Made by a program: the position numbers and the translations under genes
From: Streptomyces sp. 11x1
GTDB lineage: Bacteria > Actinomycetota > Actinomycetes > Streptomycetales > Streptomycetaceae
Length of the DNA: 64,000 bases
Direction: 5' to 3'
Assembly (NCBI RefSeq): GCF_032598905.1
Contig: NZ_CP122458.1
Span: 1,550,001 to 1,614,000, forward strand
Shown here: positions 1 through 8,394 of the stretch, one piece after another
How the letters are laid out: each line of letters starts with the position of its first letter
Numbering within the stretch: position 1 is the first letter of the stretch
Notes under the pieces: generated by a model
What the model saw: the letters and a program-made list of their open reading frames with translations, nothing else
The model's database searches: none
Told to the model about the DNA's origin: nothing

Positions 1-2903
1 TCGTGGTCCGGGTGGCGGCAGCCGACGAAGACCTGGGACAGGCCCACCTCCGTGCCGTTCTCGTACTGCCGGGCGCGCTCCTCCAGGAAGCCGCGCAGCG
101 GTGCGATGCCGGTGCCGGGGCCGATGAGGACGAGCGGTGTCGTGGGGTCGGCGGGCGGGGCGAAGGTCGGGGAGGGCACGCGGACGTAGCCGTAGACGAC
201 GTCTCCGGGCTCCAACCGCGCCATGTAGGAGGAGCAGGTGCCGCGGTACTGGCCGTCGCCGGACAGGGCCGGGCCTTCCAGCAGGCCGACAGTCAGGCGT
301 ACCTGGCGCGGCTTGGCCAGCGGGGAGGAGGAGATGGAGTAGAAGCGCGGACGGATCGGGCCCATCATCTCCAGGTAGACCGCGAGCGGGAGTTCGACGG
401 CGGGGAAGCGCTCCAGCAGGGTGAGCACGGAGACGCGCTTGTCGAGGATCTCCTTCTGGTACCGCTCTCCGGCTTCCTCGGTGTCGGCCGTGTACGCTTC
501 CAACTGCGGCCTGGTCCAGGGGCACTCGGTGTACTCGGCCAGGGTCTGTATCTGGGAGAGGGTGGCCAGGTCCTGCAGTTCCAGGAACTCGGTGAGCAGC
601 AGACCTGCGGTGACGGGCGTGCCCACCGGCAGGTGAGTCCGGCCTCCTGCGGGCTGCTCCAGCCGGAGCACCTGGTCGCGGTCGACGCCAAGCCGTGCGA
701 GGGCGCGGTCGACCAGCGCGGGCTCGCTCTTGGCGAAGACGGCCAGGTGGTTGCCGGTGTCGTAGGTGACGCCCTCGGGCAGCTCGATGGTGATCGACTT
801 CGCGGACGGGCGCGGCGGCTCGATGCTGAAGTCCCACAGCCCGGTCGCGTCGGACACGAGCTCCTCGTTGGCCACCACCGTCAGCGGGTAAGCCTGCTCG
901 GAGACGATCGCAGGCCGTACGTCCGCCTCGGTCAGCAACTGCACTTCATAGCGCGGGCCGCTGGCCTCGGAGGTGTCGGCGGCGTACTCCTCGGCCAGGG
1001 TGGCCCACAGGCCGTCCATCCAGCGACTGGCCATGCCGTCGAAGTCCCCGGCGGCGTCCGCTATGCCGCGCTCGACGAGCGGCGTGGCACCGGCGGCCAG
1101 CAGTGCGGCTTCGATCCGCTTGGGGAACGCCTGGTAGGTCGCAACCCACTGGGTGTTGCCAGCCCCGAGCAGCGCGAATCGCACCCTGGACAGCGAGCCT
1201 TCGGGCAGTCCGGCGGCGATCAGCTCGTCGAAGCACTGGGCGTTGTCGGGCGCCTTGCCGTTGTAGCTGGCGGCGACGACGACCAGCAGCCCATCGGTGG
1301 GCAGGTTGTCGCCCAGCTCGTCCAGGCTCGTCAGCGTGGTGCCGAACCCTGAGCGCTCGCCGCGGTCGGCGATCGTGCGTGCCAGGTCCTCGCACGAGCC
1401 CAGGCTGGAGCCGTATGCGACGGTGAGATTCACGCCGACGCCGCTGACCACGGCCTGCTGCCGCTCGTTGTCGCTCCGGACGTCGGCGGCACCGAAGACG
1501 GTCCGCTCATGGTCCTGGCGGGTGCGTATGACGAGTTCGAAGTCGCCGGGCTTGCGGGTCAGCGCTTCCCGGACGTCCATCTTGTAGTCGTTCGGGTCGG
1601 CGAACTTGAACTTCTGCAACACCAGCGCCAGGGCCAGGCGGGCCTCGGTGAGCGCGAACTGCCGGCCGATGCAGGCGCGCACGCCGTTGCCGAACGGCTT
1701 GTAGGCGTGCGGGTGCTGCTGCACGCGGTTCTCCGGCAGCCACCGGTCGATGTCGAATTCCTCCGGCCGCTCCCATGCCTTTGGGTGGGTGTGCAGGGGG
1801 CCTTCGAGGATGAGGACCTTCGTGCCCTTCTTCAGCTCGTAGCAGCCACCGATGACCGTGTCCTCCCGCGCCGTCTTGCCGAACAGCGGGATGGGAGCCC
1901 ACAGGCGCAGGGTCTCCTCCAGGATCCGCGGGATCACGTCCAGCTGCATGATCGTGTCGTAGTCCGGGACGGTGTCGCCGGGCAGCAGGCGGTCCACCTC
2001 GGCGTAGGCCTGGGCCAGCACATGCGGGTTACGCATCAGCGAGTACGTGGCGAAGGACAGCAGGCCGCTGGTGGTCTCGTGGCCAGCGATCAGGAACGTC
2101 ACCACCTGGTCGCGGACGTTGTCATCGGTCAGCTGCTTGCCGGTCTCCGGGTCGGTCGCCTCCAGCATCAGGCCCAGCAGGTCCTCCTCGCCGCTGCCCT
2201 TCCCCTGGCGGCGCTCCTTGATCACACTGTCGACCAGGTCCCGCATCAGCTGGATGTTCTCGCCGTACGTCTTGGCGTCGGCCTTGCGCATCTTGGTCAT
2301 CACCGGCAGTTCCTGGGAGCGCCGCAGCGACTCCACCAGCGCGCCCAGCAGTGCGTTGAGGAAGGGGTGCAGCTCCTCCTCGTCGAAAGAGTCGAACCGG
2401 TAGCCGAACCCCGTCAGGGCGATGGTGTCCAAGGTCAGCCGGGTGTAGTCGTCGGTAATGTTGACCGGCTGCCCCTTCCTGCCCTCCCACTTGCCCGCCA
2501 GGTTCTGCGCGATCTCCAGCATCTGCCCGTAGTAAGCCTTCATGGCGCGCTGGCTGAAGGCCGGCAGGAGGATCCGGTGGGCCATTCCCCATTCCTCTTC
2601 GTGCTGATGCGCCGTGAACAGGCCCGCGCCCGTGAAGTCCCGGACATGGTTCAGCGGCGTCTTCTCGATCTGCTTGAAGAACCGCGTCTCGTCGCAGACC
2701 TCGGCCACCAGGTCCGGGTCAGTGACGAAGACCTGCTCGATGCCGGCGATGTCCAGGCTGAAGATGCCCTCGGGGAACTGCTTGGACAGCTCGGCGAAGT
2801 AGGCGAACGGGTTGGTGCCGGGGACCTGCGTGGTGTGGCCGAGGAGGGGGATCCCGCGCGGGGACGGGATGGGACGCAGATCGGTCACGGGTTGCGTGGC
2901 CAT
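1..2903 (-). CDS. Bifunctional cytochrome P450/NADPH-P450 reductase (CYP102 family), 3' end outside window
   Basis: Self-sufficient fatty-acid-hydroxylase-type P450 fused to its own diflavin reductase, like P450 BM3. Reading from ATG at 2903 (AAAGGAG eight bases upstream), the P450 domain has an I-helix AGHETTS motif and the heme motif FGNGVRACIG, with its Cys near residue 411. It is followed by an FMN-binding flavodoxin domain (LTVAYGSSLGSCEDLA), the FAD motif RPRFYSISSSP and the NADPH motif LIGPGTGIAPLRGF. The frame is still open at base 1 in FVGCRHPDHD, so by comparison with the roughly 1050-residue family about 80-110 C-terminal residues lie outside the window. It is divergent from a TetR gene with palindromes between them, which suggests repression by TetR, as for CYP102 genes elsewhere. 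The exact substrate cannot be read from the sequence. Confidence 0.95.
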   Translation of the reverse strand, partial: MATQPVTDLRPIPSPRGIPLLGHTTQVPGTNPFAYFAELSKQFPEGIFSLDIAGIEQVFVTDPDLVAEVCDETRFFKQIEKTPLNHVRDFTGAGLFTAHQHEEEWGMAHRILLPAFSQRAMKAYYGQMLEIAQNLAGKWEGRKGQPVNITDDYTRLTLDTIALTGFGYRFDSFDEEELHPFLNALLGALVESLRRSQELPVMTKMRKADAKTYGENIQLMRDLVDSVIKERRQGKGSGEEDLLGLMLEATDPETGKQLTDDNVRDQVVTFLIAGHETTSGLLSFATYSLMRNPHVLAQAYAEVDRLLPGDTVPDYDTIMQLDVIPRILEETLRLWAPIPLFGKTAREDTVIGGCYELKKGTKVLILEGPLHTHPKAWERPEEFDIDRWLPENRVQQHPHAYKPFGNGVRACIGRQFALTEARLALALVLQKFKFADPNDYKMDVREALTRKPGDFELVIRTRQDHERTVFGAADVRSDNERQQAVVSGVGVNLTVAYGSSLGSCEDLARTIADRGERSGFGTTLTSLDELGDNLPTDGLLVVVAASYNGKAPDNAQCFDELIAAGLPEGSLSRVRFALLGAGNTQWVATYQAFPKRIEAALLAAGATPLVERGIADAAGDFDGMASRWMDGLWATLAEEYAADTSEASGPRYEVQLLTEADVRPAIVSEQAYPLTVVANEELVSDATGLWDFSIEPPRPSAKSITIELPEGVTYDTGNHLAVFAKSEPALVDRALARLGVDRDQVLRLEQPAGGRTHLPVGTPVTAGLLLTEFLELQDLATLSQIQTLAEYTECPWTRPQLEAYTADTEEAGERYQKEILDKRVSVLTLLERFPAVELPLAVYLEMMGPIRPRFYSISSSPLAKPRQVRLTVGLLEGPALSGDGQYRGTCSSYMARLEPGDVVYGYVRVPSPTFAPPADPTTPLVLIGPGTGIAPLRGFLEERARQYENGTEVGLSQVFVGCRHPDH

Positions 2904-2995
2904 GGCTTGCTCCTTTGTGCGGAGAAAAGTAGGGCGACGGGCAAGGGCTCTGTGGCATGCCTGGGACGCCGCTGATGGACAGCGAGACCCCCGAT

Positions 2996-3014
2996 TTCCA
3001 TACACTGTATGGAA
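2996..3014. promoter_or_regulatory. Operator-like perfect inverted repeat (TetR site 1)
   Basis: TTCCATACACTGTATGGAA is a perfect 9-1-9 palindrome in the divergent P450/TetR intergenic region. It shares the CCATAC...GTATGG core with a second palindrome 32 bp downstream, as expected for paired sites of one dimeric repressor. Function is inferred. Confidence 0.75.
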
Positions 3015-3029
3015 CTGCCTACAGTGGTA

Positions 3030-3044
3030 CCATACGACGTATGG
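3030..3044. promoter_or_regulatory. Operator-like perfect inverted repeat (TetR site 2)
   Basis: CCATACGACGTATGG is a perfect 7-1-7 palindrome that includes the ATG start codon of the TetR gene (3041). There is no Shine-Dalgarno sequence before this ATG, and a TACCAT element at 3028-3033 could be a -10 box for a leaderless transcript. Binding here would block the regulator's own start (inference). Confidence 0.7.
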
Positions 3045-3694
3045 AAACTCAAAAGAAGGCACCCCGGGGGACGAGGAAGAGGGACGTACCGCTCACCAAA
3101 GACGGCATCTGCGCCAAGGCCCTGGAACTCATCGACGCCGACGGGGTCGAGGCGCTGACCATGCGCAAACTTGCGGCGGCGCTGGACGCGAACCCCATGT
3201 CGCTGTACCACCACGTGCCGAACAAGGACGCCGTACTGCGCGGCGTGACCGAACGCGTCGGCTCACAGTTCCGCACACCGGAACGGGAAGATGCCCCCTG
3301 GCAGGACCGGCTGCGTCAACTGGCGCTGGACTTCCGGGCGCTGGCGCACCGTCACCCCAAGCTGATGGGGTACTCCTTCGGGCGCGCCGACTTCGTCCAG
3401 CCGGACGACCCGTTCTGGCGTGGACTCACGGACACCCTTGCCACCTCGGAGCTGTCCGCTGAGGAGGTCCCGCGCGTCGCCGCCACCCTGCGCGCCGTGT
3501 TCACGGGTCTGCTGGTCAGCGAACTGACGGGAGCGCTGCAGCGGTGGAGCACCTTTGCCGGGACGTCGGGCCCCGACAGGATCGAGGCCCCTGCACCCTC
3601 GAGCGACGTGATTGACACGATGTTCAACTGCGCGCTGGACGCCGCGATCGCCGGCGTGGAGAACCACCCCGCGCGCACCCGCGAGACGGGGTGA
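3041..3694 (+). CDS. TetR-family transcriptional repressor
   Basis: A 217-residue TetR-type regulator. An N-terminal helix-turn-helix (about residues 19-65, with TMRKLAAALDANPMSLYHHVPNKDAVL) is followed by a TetR C-terminal ligand domain with AcrR-like helices. ATG at 3041 is chosen over an upstream in-frame ATG at 2957 because homology starts just after it and the upstream part would cross an operator palindrome. It is divergent from the CYP102 gene and very probably represses both that gene and itself through the two palindromes at 2996-3044. The inducer is unknown; fatty acids or aromatic compounds are reasonable guesses from family precedent. Confidence 0.88.
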   Translation: METQKKAPRGTRKRDVPLTKDGICAKALELIDADGVEALTMRKLAAALDANPMSLYHHVPNKDAVLRGVTERVGSQFRTPEREDAPWQDRLRQLALDFRALAHRHPKLMGYSFGRADFVQPDDPFWRGLTDTLATSELSAEEVPRVAATLRAVFTGLLVSELTGALQRWSTFAGTSGPDRIEAPAPSSDVIDTMFNCALDAAIAGVENHPARTRETG

Positions 3695-3763
3695 CGGGCG
3701 GCAGGTGCGTGTCTCTGATCCCGGCCGGAGCAGCTCCGGGAGTGGTCGAGAAGACGCGTGGGG

Positions 3764-4135
3764 TCATAGGTGAATGATGACGAGAGCGATGTCGTCGGGA
3801 GCGCCCCCGGCGACGTCGAGCCGGGCCACCAGTGCGTCGGCCAGCAGGTCAGGTGGGAGGGTCGGGTCCTGGGCCAGGGCTGTGGTCAGGCGTTCCAGGC
3901 CGGCGTCGATGTCCTCGTCGCGGCGCTCGATGAGGCCGTCGGTGTACAGCACGAGGGTGTCTCCCGGGGTATAGGGGAGGCCGGCCTGGGGGCGCGGGAC
4001 ATGGTGCTCGCGTGTGCCGAGTGGCGGGTCGGTGGCCTGGTCCAGCGGTTCGCAGGTCCCGTCGGAGTGGAGCAGCACGGGTGGTGGGTGCCCGGCGCTG
4101 CTGTAGATGATCAGCCTGTGTCGACGGTCATGCAA
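3764..4135 (-). pseudogene. C-terminal remnant of a SpoIIE/PP2C-type serine phosphatase
   Basis: About 123 codons matching the C-terminal half of actinobacterial RsbU/SpoIIE-type phosphatases. It has SSAGHPPPVLL, the TPGDTLVLYTDGLIERR metal-site motif and the terminal APDDIALVII motif. The reading frame runs directly into the inverted-repeat end of the neighbouring ISL3 element at 4136, so the sensor and N-terminal catalytic portions are missing. No credible start or ribosome-binding site remains. Interpreted as a gene cut by the insertion. Confidence 0.8.
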
Positions 4136-5895
4136 TTCGGCTCTGTCGGGGATCTTGTGACGACTTCGCGGTCATGGGCTGTGGAGGATGCGTTTGCGGA
4201 GAAGCGGGAGGTGCGCGCGGCCGAAGCCCATGCGCTTGAGGAGCTTGGCTCTCGTGACGTGACCTTCGACCTGGCCCGAGCTCCAGGGGGTGGCGAAGGC
4301 GGCGGTGACGGCGTCGAGGTCGCGGCGGAAGCCGTTGACCAGCGAGTGCAGGGCGGGCAGGTCGTCGGCCATGACCCGGTCCATCCAATCTGGGAGGGCC
4401 GCAGCGTTGTGGTCTCGCATCATCGCGGCGAAGTCACGTACGTGCCGGACGGTGAGGTCCAGGTGGGGACAGCCGGTGCGGATCTCCTTGAGCTCTGCGA
4501 CGTTGGCCTCGGATAGCCGGTCGGGGGCGGACATGATCCAGCGGACCACACGCCGGGGTTTAGGAAGGGTCCTGACCTGGGGCGGGGGTGTGGATGGTGA
4601 CTTTGGCAGGGGACTGTGCGGCTTCTTGAACGGGCGGAAGTACCGGCGGACGCTTTGGACGTCGCCGGTGAATCCCTGTTCTTGGATCTCGCGGTGGAGA
4701 CTCGGGACGTCGTGGCAGCCCTCGCGCCAGCGTTCATGGAGGTACGGCTTGTAGGGGTCGAGTATCGAAGCCCTGTGAGTGGCCTTGACCAGCAGTTCCT
4801 CCAGGCTCTGGGCGCGGGCGAATCGGCGGACGGTGGAGTGGTCCAGCCGCAGTTCCCGCCGGATCGTGGCCAGGGACTTCCCCTCGGCGAGTCGTTGCTG
4901 GACGGCCTCGTAGCGTTCGGTGGTCCGGGCCACCAGCCGCCGAGGGCGGCCCAAGACGTCGAGCGTGCCGTCGGGTGGGACGAGGCCAGGCTCCGGCTCC
5001 GGCAGCTCCGCCGTGACCAGGGGTGCTGGAGGCGGTTCTTGGATGTCGGGGGTCGGGGTGAGCGCGGCGCGGATGCAGGGGTGGTGAGCGCCGACGGTCT
5101 TCTCCACGGCTTCGGCGAGGTTGCGCCACAGATGCCAAGCGTCGGCGACTTGGAGGGCTTGCGGGGCCCCGGTGCGGGCGCCTTCGGCGTAGGCGCCGGC
5201 CCGGTCGCGGCAGATCACTTCGACCTCGGGGTGATCGCGCAGCCAGGTGGCCAGCGGCTCGGCGTCCCGGCCCGGCAGCACATCGACCGGGCGCCGCTCT
5301 TCCAGGTCCACCAGGATCGTGGCGTAGGAGTCGCCCTTGCGCAGCGCGAAGTCGTCGACGCCGAGGACGCGCACTCTGGTCTGCGGTAACTCCGGCAGCC
5401 CTTGGAGGAGTTCAAGGAGCTTGTCCTTGGCGACGCGGATGTTCAGTGCGGCCGCGAGCCGTGCACCCGGACGGCCCGCCAGACATGCGGCGATCGAGGT
5501 GAGCAGCGTGCGCAACAGCGGCGTGTATCGGGCATGCGGGCTGGTCAGCCCCTCGAGCTGCTCGGCGAACGTCACCGCCGAACACTGCGGATTGAGGCAC
5601 TTGAACCGGCGCACCATGAGTTCGATCACCGCCGGGGCTCCGCCGACGGGCGCGTCAGCGAGCCGGCGCGCGTATCGGCCGTGCACACGCCACGATGCCA
5701 CCCCGCATCTTGCGGCACCTCGCCGTCGGCACTGCGGAGTACGCGCAGAACGTGACCGTCCCGGCCGCACACTCGATCGACTCGACCACCACACCGGCTA
5801 AATGCGGTAGCAACCGCCCCAAACCCCCTGAACCACACACCCTGTAGATGCCCAGTTCAGGCTGGGTACGTCACAAGATCCCCGACAGAGCCGAA
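4136..5895. mobile_element. ISL3-family insertion sequence with 27-bp perfect terminal inverted repeats
   Basis: Bases 4136-4162 and 5869-5895 are perfect 27-bp inverted repeats beginning TTCGGCTCTGTCGGGGATC. They bound a 1.76-kb element carrying one ISL3-type transposase gene. The flanking octamers (tcatgcaa on the left, atacgtga on the right) do not match, so the 8-bp target duplication usual for ISL3 is absent. The element joins pieces of two unrelated genes. This points to an adjacent deletion or recombination between copies after insertion. Confidence 0.88.
4172..5840 (-). pseudogene. ISL3-family transposase with an N-terminal frameshift
   Basis: DDE transposase of the ISL3 family. The N-terminal segment (from about GTG 5840, [24 protein letters not shown]) is in one frame. 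The rest ([15 protein letters not shown] onward, to 4172) is in another; the switch lies near 5705, where one extra base in CGCAAGATGCGG breaks the zinc-finger Cys motif. The catalytic region is otherwise intact: [25 protein letters not shown] and the late [24 protein letters not shown]. An initiation at 5794 would give a 540-residue protein lacking the correct N-terminus. The element is probably inactive on its own unless the shift is bypassed. Confidence 0.82.
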
Positions 5896-5982
5896 ATACG
5901 TGAACGTCCACACGGGGGTCAGTCCGCCGGGTCCGGCGCCGATGATGCTGATCCTGGCGTCAGCGGGTGCTGGGGACTTCAA
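5896..5982 (-). pseudogene. N-terminal remnant of an FAD-dependent monooxygenase
   Basis: Reading left from TTG at 5982, with AAAGGAAC eight bases upstream, gives MKSPAPADARISIIGAGPGGLT. This is the FAD-binding Rossmann GxGxxG start of a TetX/PHBH-like flavoprotein. After about 22 good residues it departs from the family and then runs into the ISL3 inverted repeat at 5895. The rest of the gene is absent. Support is the Rossmann motif plus a plausible ribosome-binding site only. Confidence 0.55.
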
Positions 5983-6196
5983 GGTTGTTCCTTTCGGTCG
6001 GAGAAGAGGAGTCACCGGGCGAACGGGCGGGGCGGCGGCGCTCAGAGGTCGCCTCGGTCATGGAGGTGCCCCGTGAACAGAACCGACCCGCGAAGGGCAC
6101 GTCGCTGGGTGACGATGGGGGGCAGAGCGAGATCTGCCCCCGGAGTGGGGTGAGAGGGCGGTCCACGCGGGCCGCCTCGACCGGACACCGCGGCCG

Positions 6197-6994
6197 TCAT
6201 CCCGGAGTCGCCCTGCCGTGCCGCCAGTAACCGACGAAAGCGATGTCGGACTTGTCGACGCCGCGCTCACGGACGAGGTGCCGCCGCAGTGTCGTGGGCA
6301 GGTGGTTCTCACCCGCCACGAAGGTGGCGAAGCGCCCTGGCGGCAGGCCGGCCTTCATCACGGTGTCGAGCGCGTAGCGCCCCGGAAGTCCGGGGCGGCC
6401 GTCGCGCGGAAGCCAGTGCACGCTGACGTGCTGTGGCGTGTTCAGCTTCTGGACGTCCGCGCTGCTGGGTACCTCGAGGAACACTTCGCTGGGCAACGCG
6501 CCCTCGTCGGAGTCCAGGATGGACAGGATGGCCGGTACCGCGGTCTCGTCCCCCACGAGCAGTTGCCATTCCACGCCATGGGGCGGGCTGTAGGCGGCTC
6601 CCTCGTCGATGATGCCGACCGGTTCGCCGGGGCGGGCACCCCGCGCCCAGGTGGAGGCCGGACTGTCCCCTTCGTGGAGCACGAACTCGATGTCCAGTTC
6701 GTTGCGGCCGGGCCAGAAGTGCCGGACCGTGTAGAAACGGACGTAGGGGCGTGCCGCCTTGCCCGTCATCATGTACTGCGCCATCCATGTGGCGTCGGAC
6801 CGGGAGGGCAGCCAGAGCCGGTCCTGGCCGGGCCGCCGGAACAGGAGCCTGAATTGCTGGTCGACTCCGATCGGCCGGAAGTCCTTGAGGTCCTCTCCGC
6901 CCACGGTCACCAGCAGGAAGTTTCCGGGCCTCCACTCCTTGCGCACGACTTCGACCGACAGCACCCGACGGCTGACGGGCTTGATCCGGTTCAT
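6197..6994 (-). CDS. Siderophore-interacting protein (ViuB/SIP-family FAD flavoreductase)
   Basis: A 265-residue protein of the SIP family, which reduces ferric siderophores in the cytoplasm to free the iron. The FAD-binding barrel occupies roughly the first 120 residues, with RPYVRFYTVRHFWPGRNELDIEFVLH resembling the RxYTxR flavin motif. The NAD(P)H-binding half follows (LLVGDETAVPAILSIL, FATFVAGENHLPTTLRRHLV, FVGYWRHG). ATG 6994 is chosen because GAGGA lies at good spacing and an upstream extension lacks homology. It is divergent from an AraC gene across an iron-box-like palindrome, so DmdR/IdeR-type repression under iron sufficiency is likely. Confidence 0.9.
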   Translation of the reverse strand: MNRIKPVSRRVLSVEVVRKEWRPGNFLLVTVGGEDLKDFRPIGVDQQFRLLFRRPGQDRLWLPSRSDATWMAQYMMTGKAARPYVRFYTVRHFWPGRNELDIEFVLHEGDSPASTWARGARPGEPVGIIDEGAAYSPPHGVEWQLLVGDETAVPAILSILDSDEGALPSEVFLEVPSSADVQKLNTPQHVSVHWLPRDGRPGLPGRYALDTVMKAGLPPGRFATFVAGENHLPTTLRRHLVRERGVDKSDIAFVGYWRHGRATPG

Positions 6995-7062
6995 GGTGAC
7001 GTCCTCTTCCCATGCGACGACGCCGCGACGTGAGGTGGGTACGCACCGCGCCCGGGCATCAA

Positions 7063-7078
7063 GTAAGGCATGCCTAAC
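7063..7078. promoter_or_regulatory. Iron-box-like palindrome (DmdR/IdeR/DtxR type)
   Basis: GTAAGGCATGCCTAAC is a near-perfect palindrome with one mismatched pair. It resembles the TTAGG...CCTAA iron box of actinobacterial DtxR-family repressors. It lies 69 bp upstream of the siderophore-interacting protein start and also upstream of the divergent AraC gene. Function is inferred from resemblance and context. Confidence 0.65.
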
Positions 7079-7208
7079 CGTAGAATGGCGCTTGTGCGCA
7101 TGGTGGCCATGCGATACCCCGGAACGGCCAGACCGTGATCGGAGCACGGGGCGAACGGGACTTGTGGGCCGGGACGGGACGGATCGGATCGGATCGGCGG
7201 ATGGAGAG

Positions 7209-7973
7209 GTGAGCGTCTTGGCTCAGGTGACAGCTCCGGGCGAGGGAACCGCCTCGCCGATCCTGAGCATCGATCACCAGCATGCGCATCCGCCCCTCCC
7301 GATGGCACCCCATACCCATGCGGAGCCGATGCTGCTGTGGGCGTCGACCACTGCCGTCACCCTGCGCACGGTCTCGCACGACTGGCTGGTGCCTCCGGGA
7401 CACGGCCTGTGGATTCCCGGCCGCGTCGAGCACACGGGGACGACACGGCACGCCGGTGAACTGTGCGTCATCCGGTTCATGGCCACACGCTGCCCCGTCG
7501 ACTGGGCGCAGCCCACCGGCGTCGCCGTCGGGCCGCTGCTTCGTGAGCTCATCCGATACCTGCGGGCCGAGCCGGACGCGGCGAGCCGCCGGCATGCCGA
7601 AGCCCTCCTCTTCGAGGTCCTCCGGCCGCTGCCGACCCACTCGATCCAGGTGCCCATGCCCGCCGAACCGCGCTTGCGTACGATCACCGAGCGACTCATT
7701 GACTCGCCCGGAGATCAGCGAGAACTGGCGATGTGGGCGGCGGAGGTGCACAGCGGGGTGCGAACTCTGTCACGACTCTTCCTCGCCGAGACAGGGCTGA
7801 CCTTCTCGCAGTGGAGGACTCGGGTCCGTGTCCGCGCCGCAGTAGGCCATCTGGCGACCGGCGCATCGGTCAAGGCCACCGCGCGGGCTGTGGGATACCG
7901 AAAGCCCAGCGCCTTCATCGCCGCCTTTCAGCGCGTGACCGGGCAGACGCCCGGTACCTACGGGGGCGAGTAG
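7209..7973 (+). CDS. AraC-family transcriptional regulator
   Basis: About 254 residues. The N-terminal cupin-type sensing domain contains HTHAEPMLLWASTTAV and WLVPPGHGLWIPGRVEHTG. The C-terminal double helix-turn-helix carries the AraC signature (WAAEVHSGVRTLSRLFLAETGLTFSQWRTRVRV, then VKATARAVGYRKPSAFIAAFQRVTGQTPGTY). GTG 7209 follows GGAGAG closely; TTG 7218 has better spacing and is a real alternative start. It is divergent from a siderophore-interacting flavoreductase, so it may respond to an iron chelator or iron status. Confidence 0.85.
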   Translation: MSVLAQVTAPGEGTASPILSIDHQHAHPPLPMAPHTHAEPMLLWASTTAVTLRTVSHDWLVPPGHGLWIPGRVEHTGTTRHAGELCVIRFMATRCPVDWAQPTGVAVGPLLRELIRYLRAEPDAASRRHAEALLFEVLRPLPTHSIQVPMPAEPRLRTITERLIDSPGDQRELAMWAAEVHSGVRTLSRLFLAETGLTFSQWRTRVRVRAAVGHLATGASVKATARAVGYRKPSAFIAAFQRVTGQTPGTYGGE

Positions 7974-8394
7974 GAGCCATACAGCGAGTGCGGTTCGGTG
8001 TCACATGATGTGACGCTCGGGTCGAGCGGGTTGTCCACTGCGCTGGGCTTGATCCCCTTTGACGGACATCATCCTTCTGGAGCGGCAGCCACTGATCTTC
8101 GATGTCCGCCAAACAGGATCAGGCCCAGGTGTGGGCCGAAGGCGCCTGCGCGAGCGCATATGGCAGGTCGAGCGCGATGCCCCTGTGGATGTCAAGGGTT
8201 GCGGGGTTGCGGGGTTGCGCTTCCCCTCCTCCTGGCCGGAAACCTGCGCCATGAATTCGTAAAACCAACAGGTGGCCCGGAACAACAGCGGGGGCAGCGC
8301 AGCCAGGGACCAGTCCTTCCTACCTTCGCATTCGAATTCCGTGCCACGCTTCCTGAGCCCGGTTCACGCAATGCTTTTCGAGGAGAAAAATCCT
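7974..8394. other. Non-coding interval with a palindrome and a short direct repeat
   Basis: No convincing gene in this 420-bp stretch. It contains the perfect 7-1-7 palindrome GTCACATGATGTGAC at 8000-8014, just after the AraC stop. There are also three tandem copies of an 8-base GGGTTGCG unit around 8197-8220, and AGGAG at 8381 serving the next gene. Confidence 0.5.
8000..8014. promoter_or_regulatory. Perfect palindrome, possible operator
   Basis: GTCACATGATGTGAC, 7-1-7 perfect inverted repeat between the AraC stop and the WrbA-type gene. The TCACAT/ATGTGA arms resemble CRP/FNR-family or GntR-type sites. No direct evidence of function. Confidence 0.4.

Noticed and set aside
3..1352. Long rightward open frame opposite the CYP102 reductase domain
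   Set aside because: High-GC antisense shadow; the leftward frame has all FMN, FAD and NADPH motifs while this one has no recognisable domain.
1509..2975. 488-codon rightward open frame opposite the P450 domain
   Set aside because: Antisense shadow of the heme domain; no family resemblance and it overlaps the P450 start region.
4128..5903. Possible 8-bp target duplication of the ISL3 element
   Set aside because: The octamers tcatgcaa and atacgtga differ, so no duplication is present.
8197..8220. Tandem GGGTTGCG units as a CRISPR or regulatory array
   Set aside because: Only three adjoining 8-base copies without spacers; more likely a slippage repeat.
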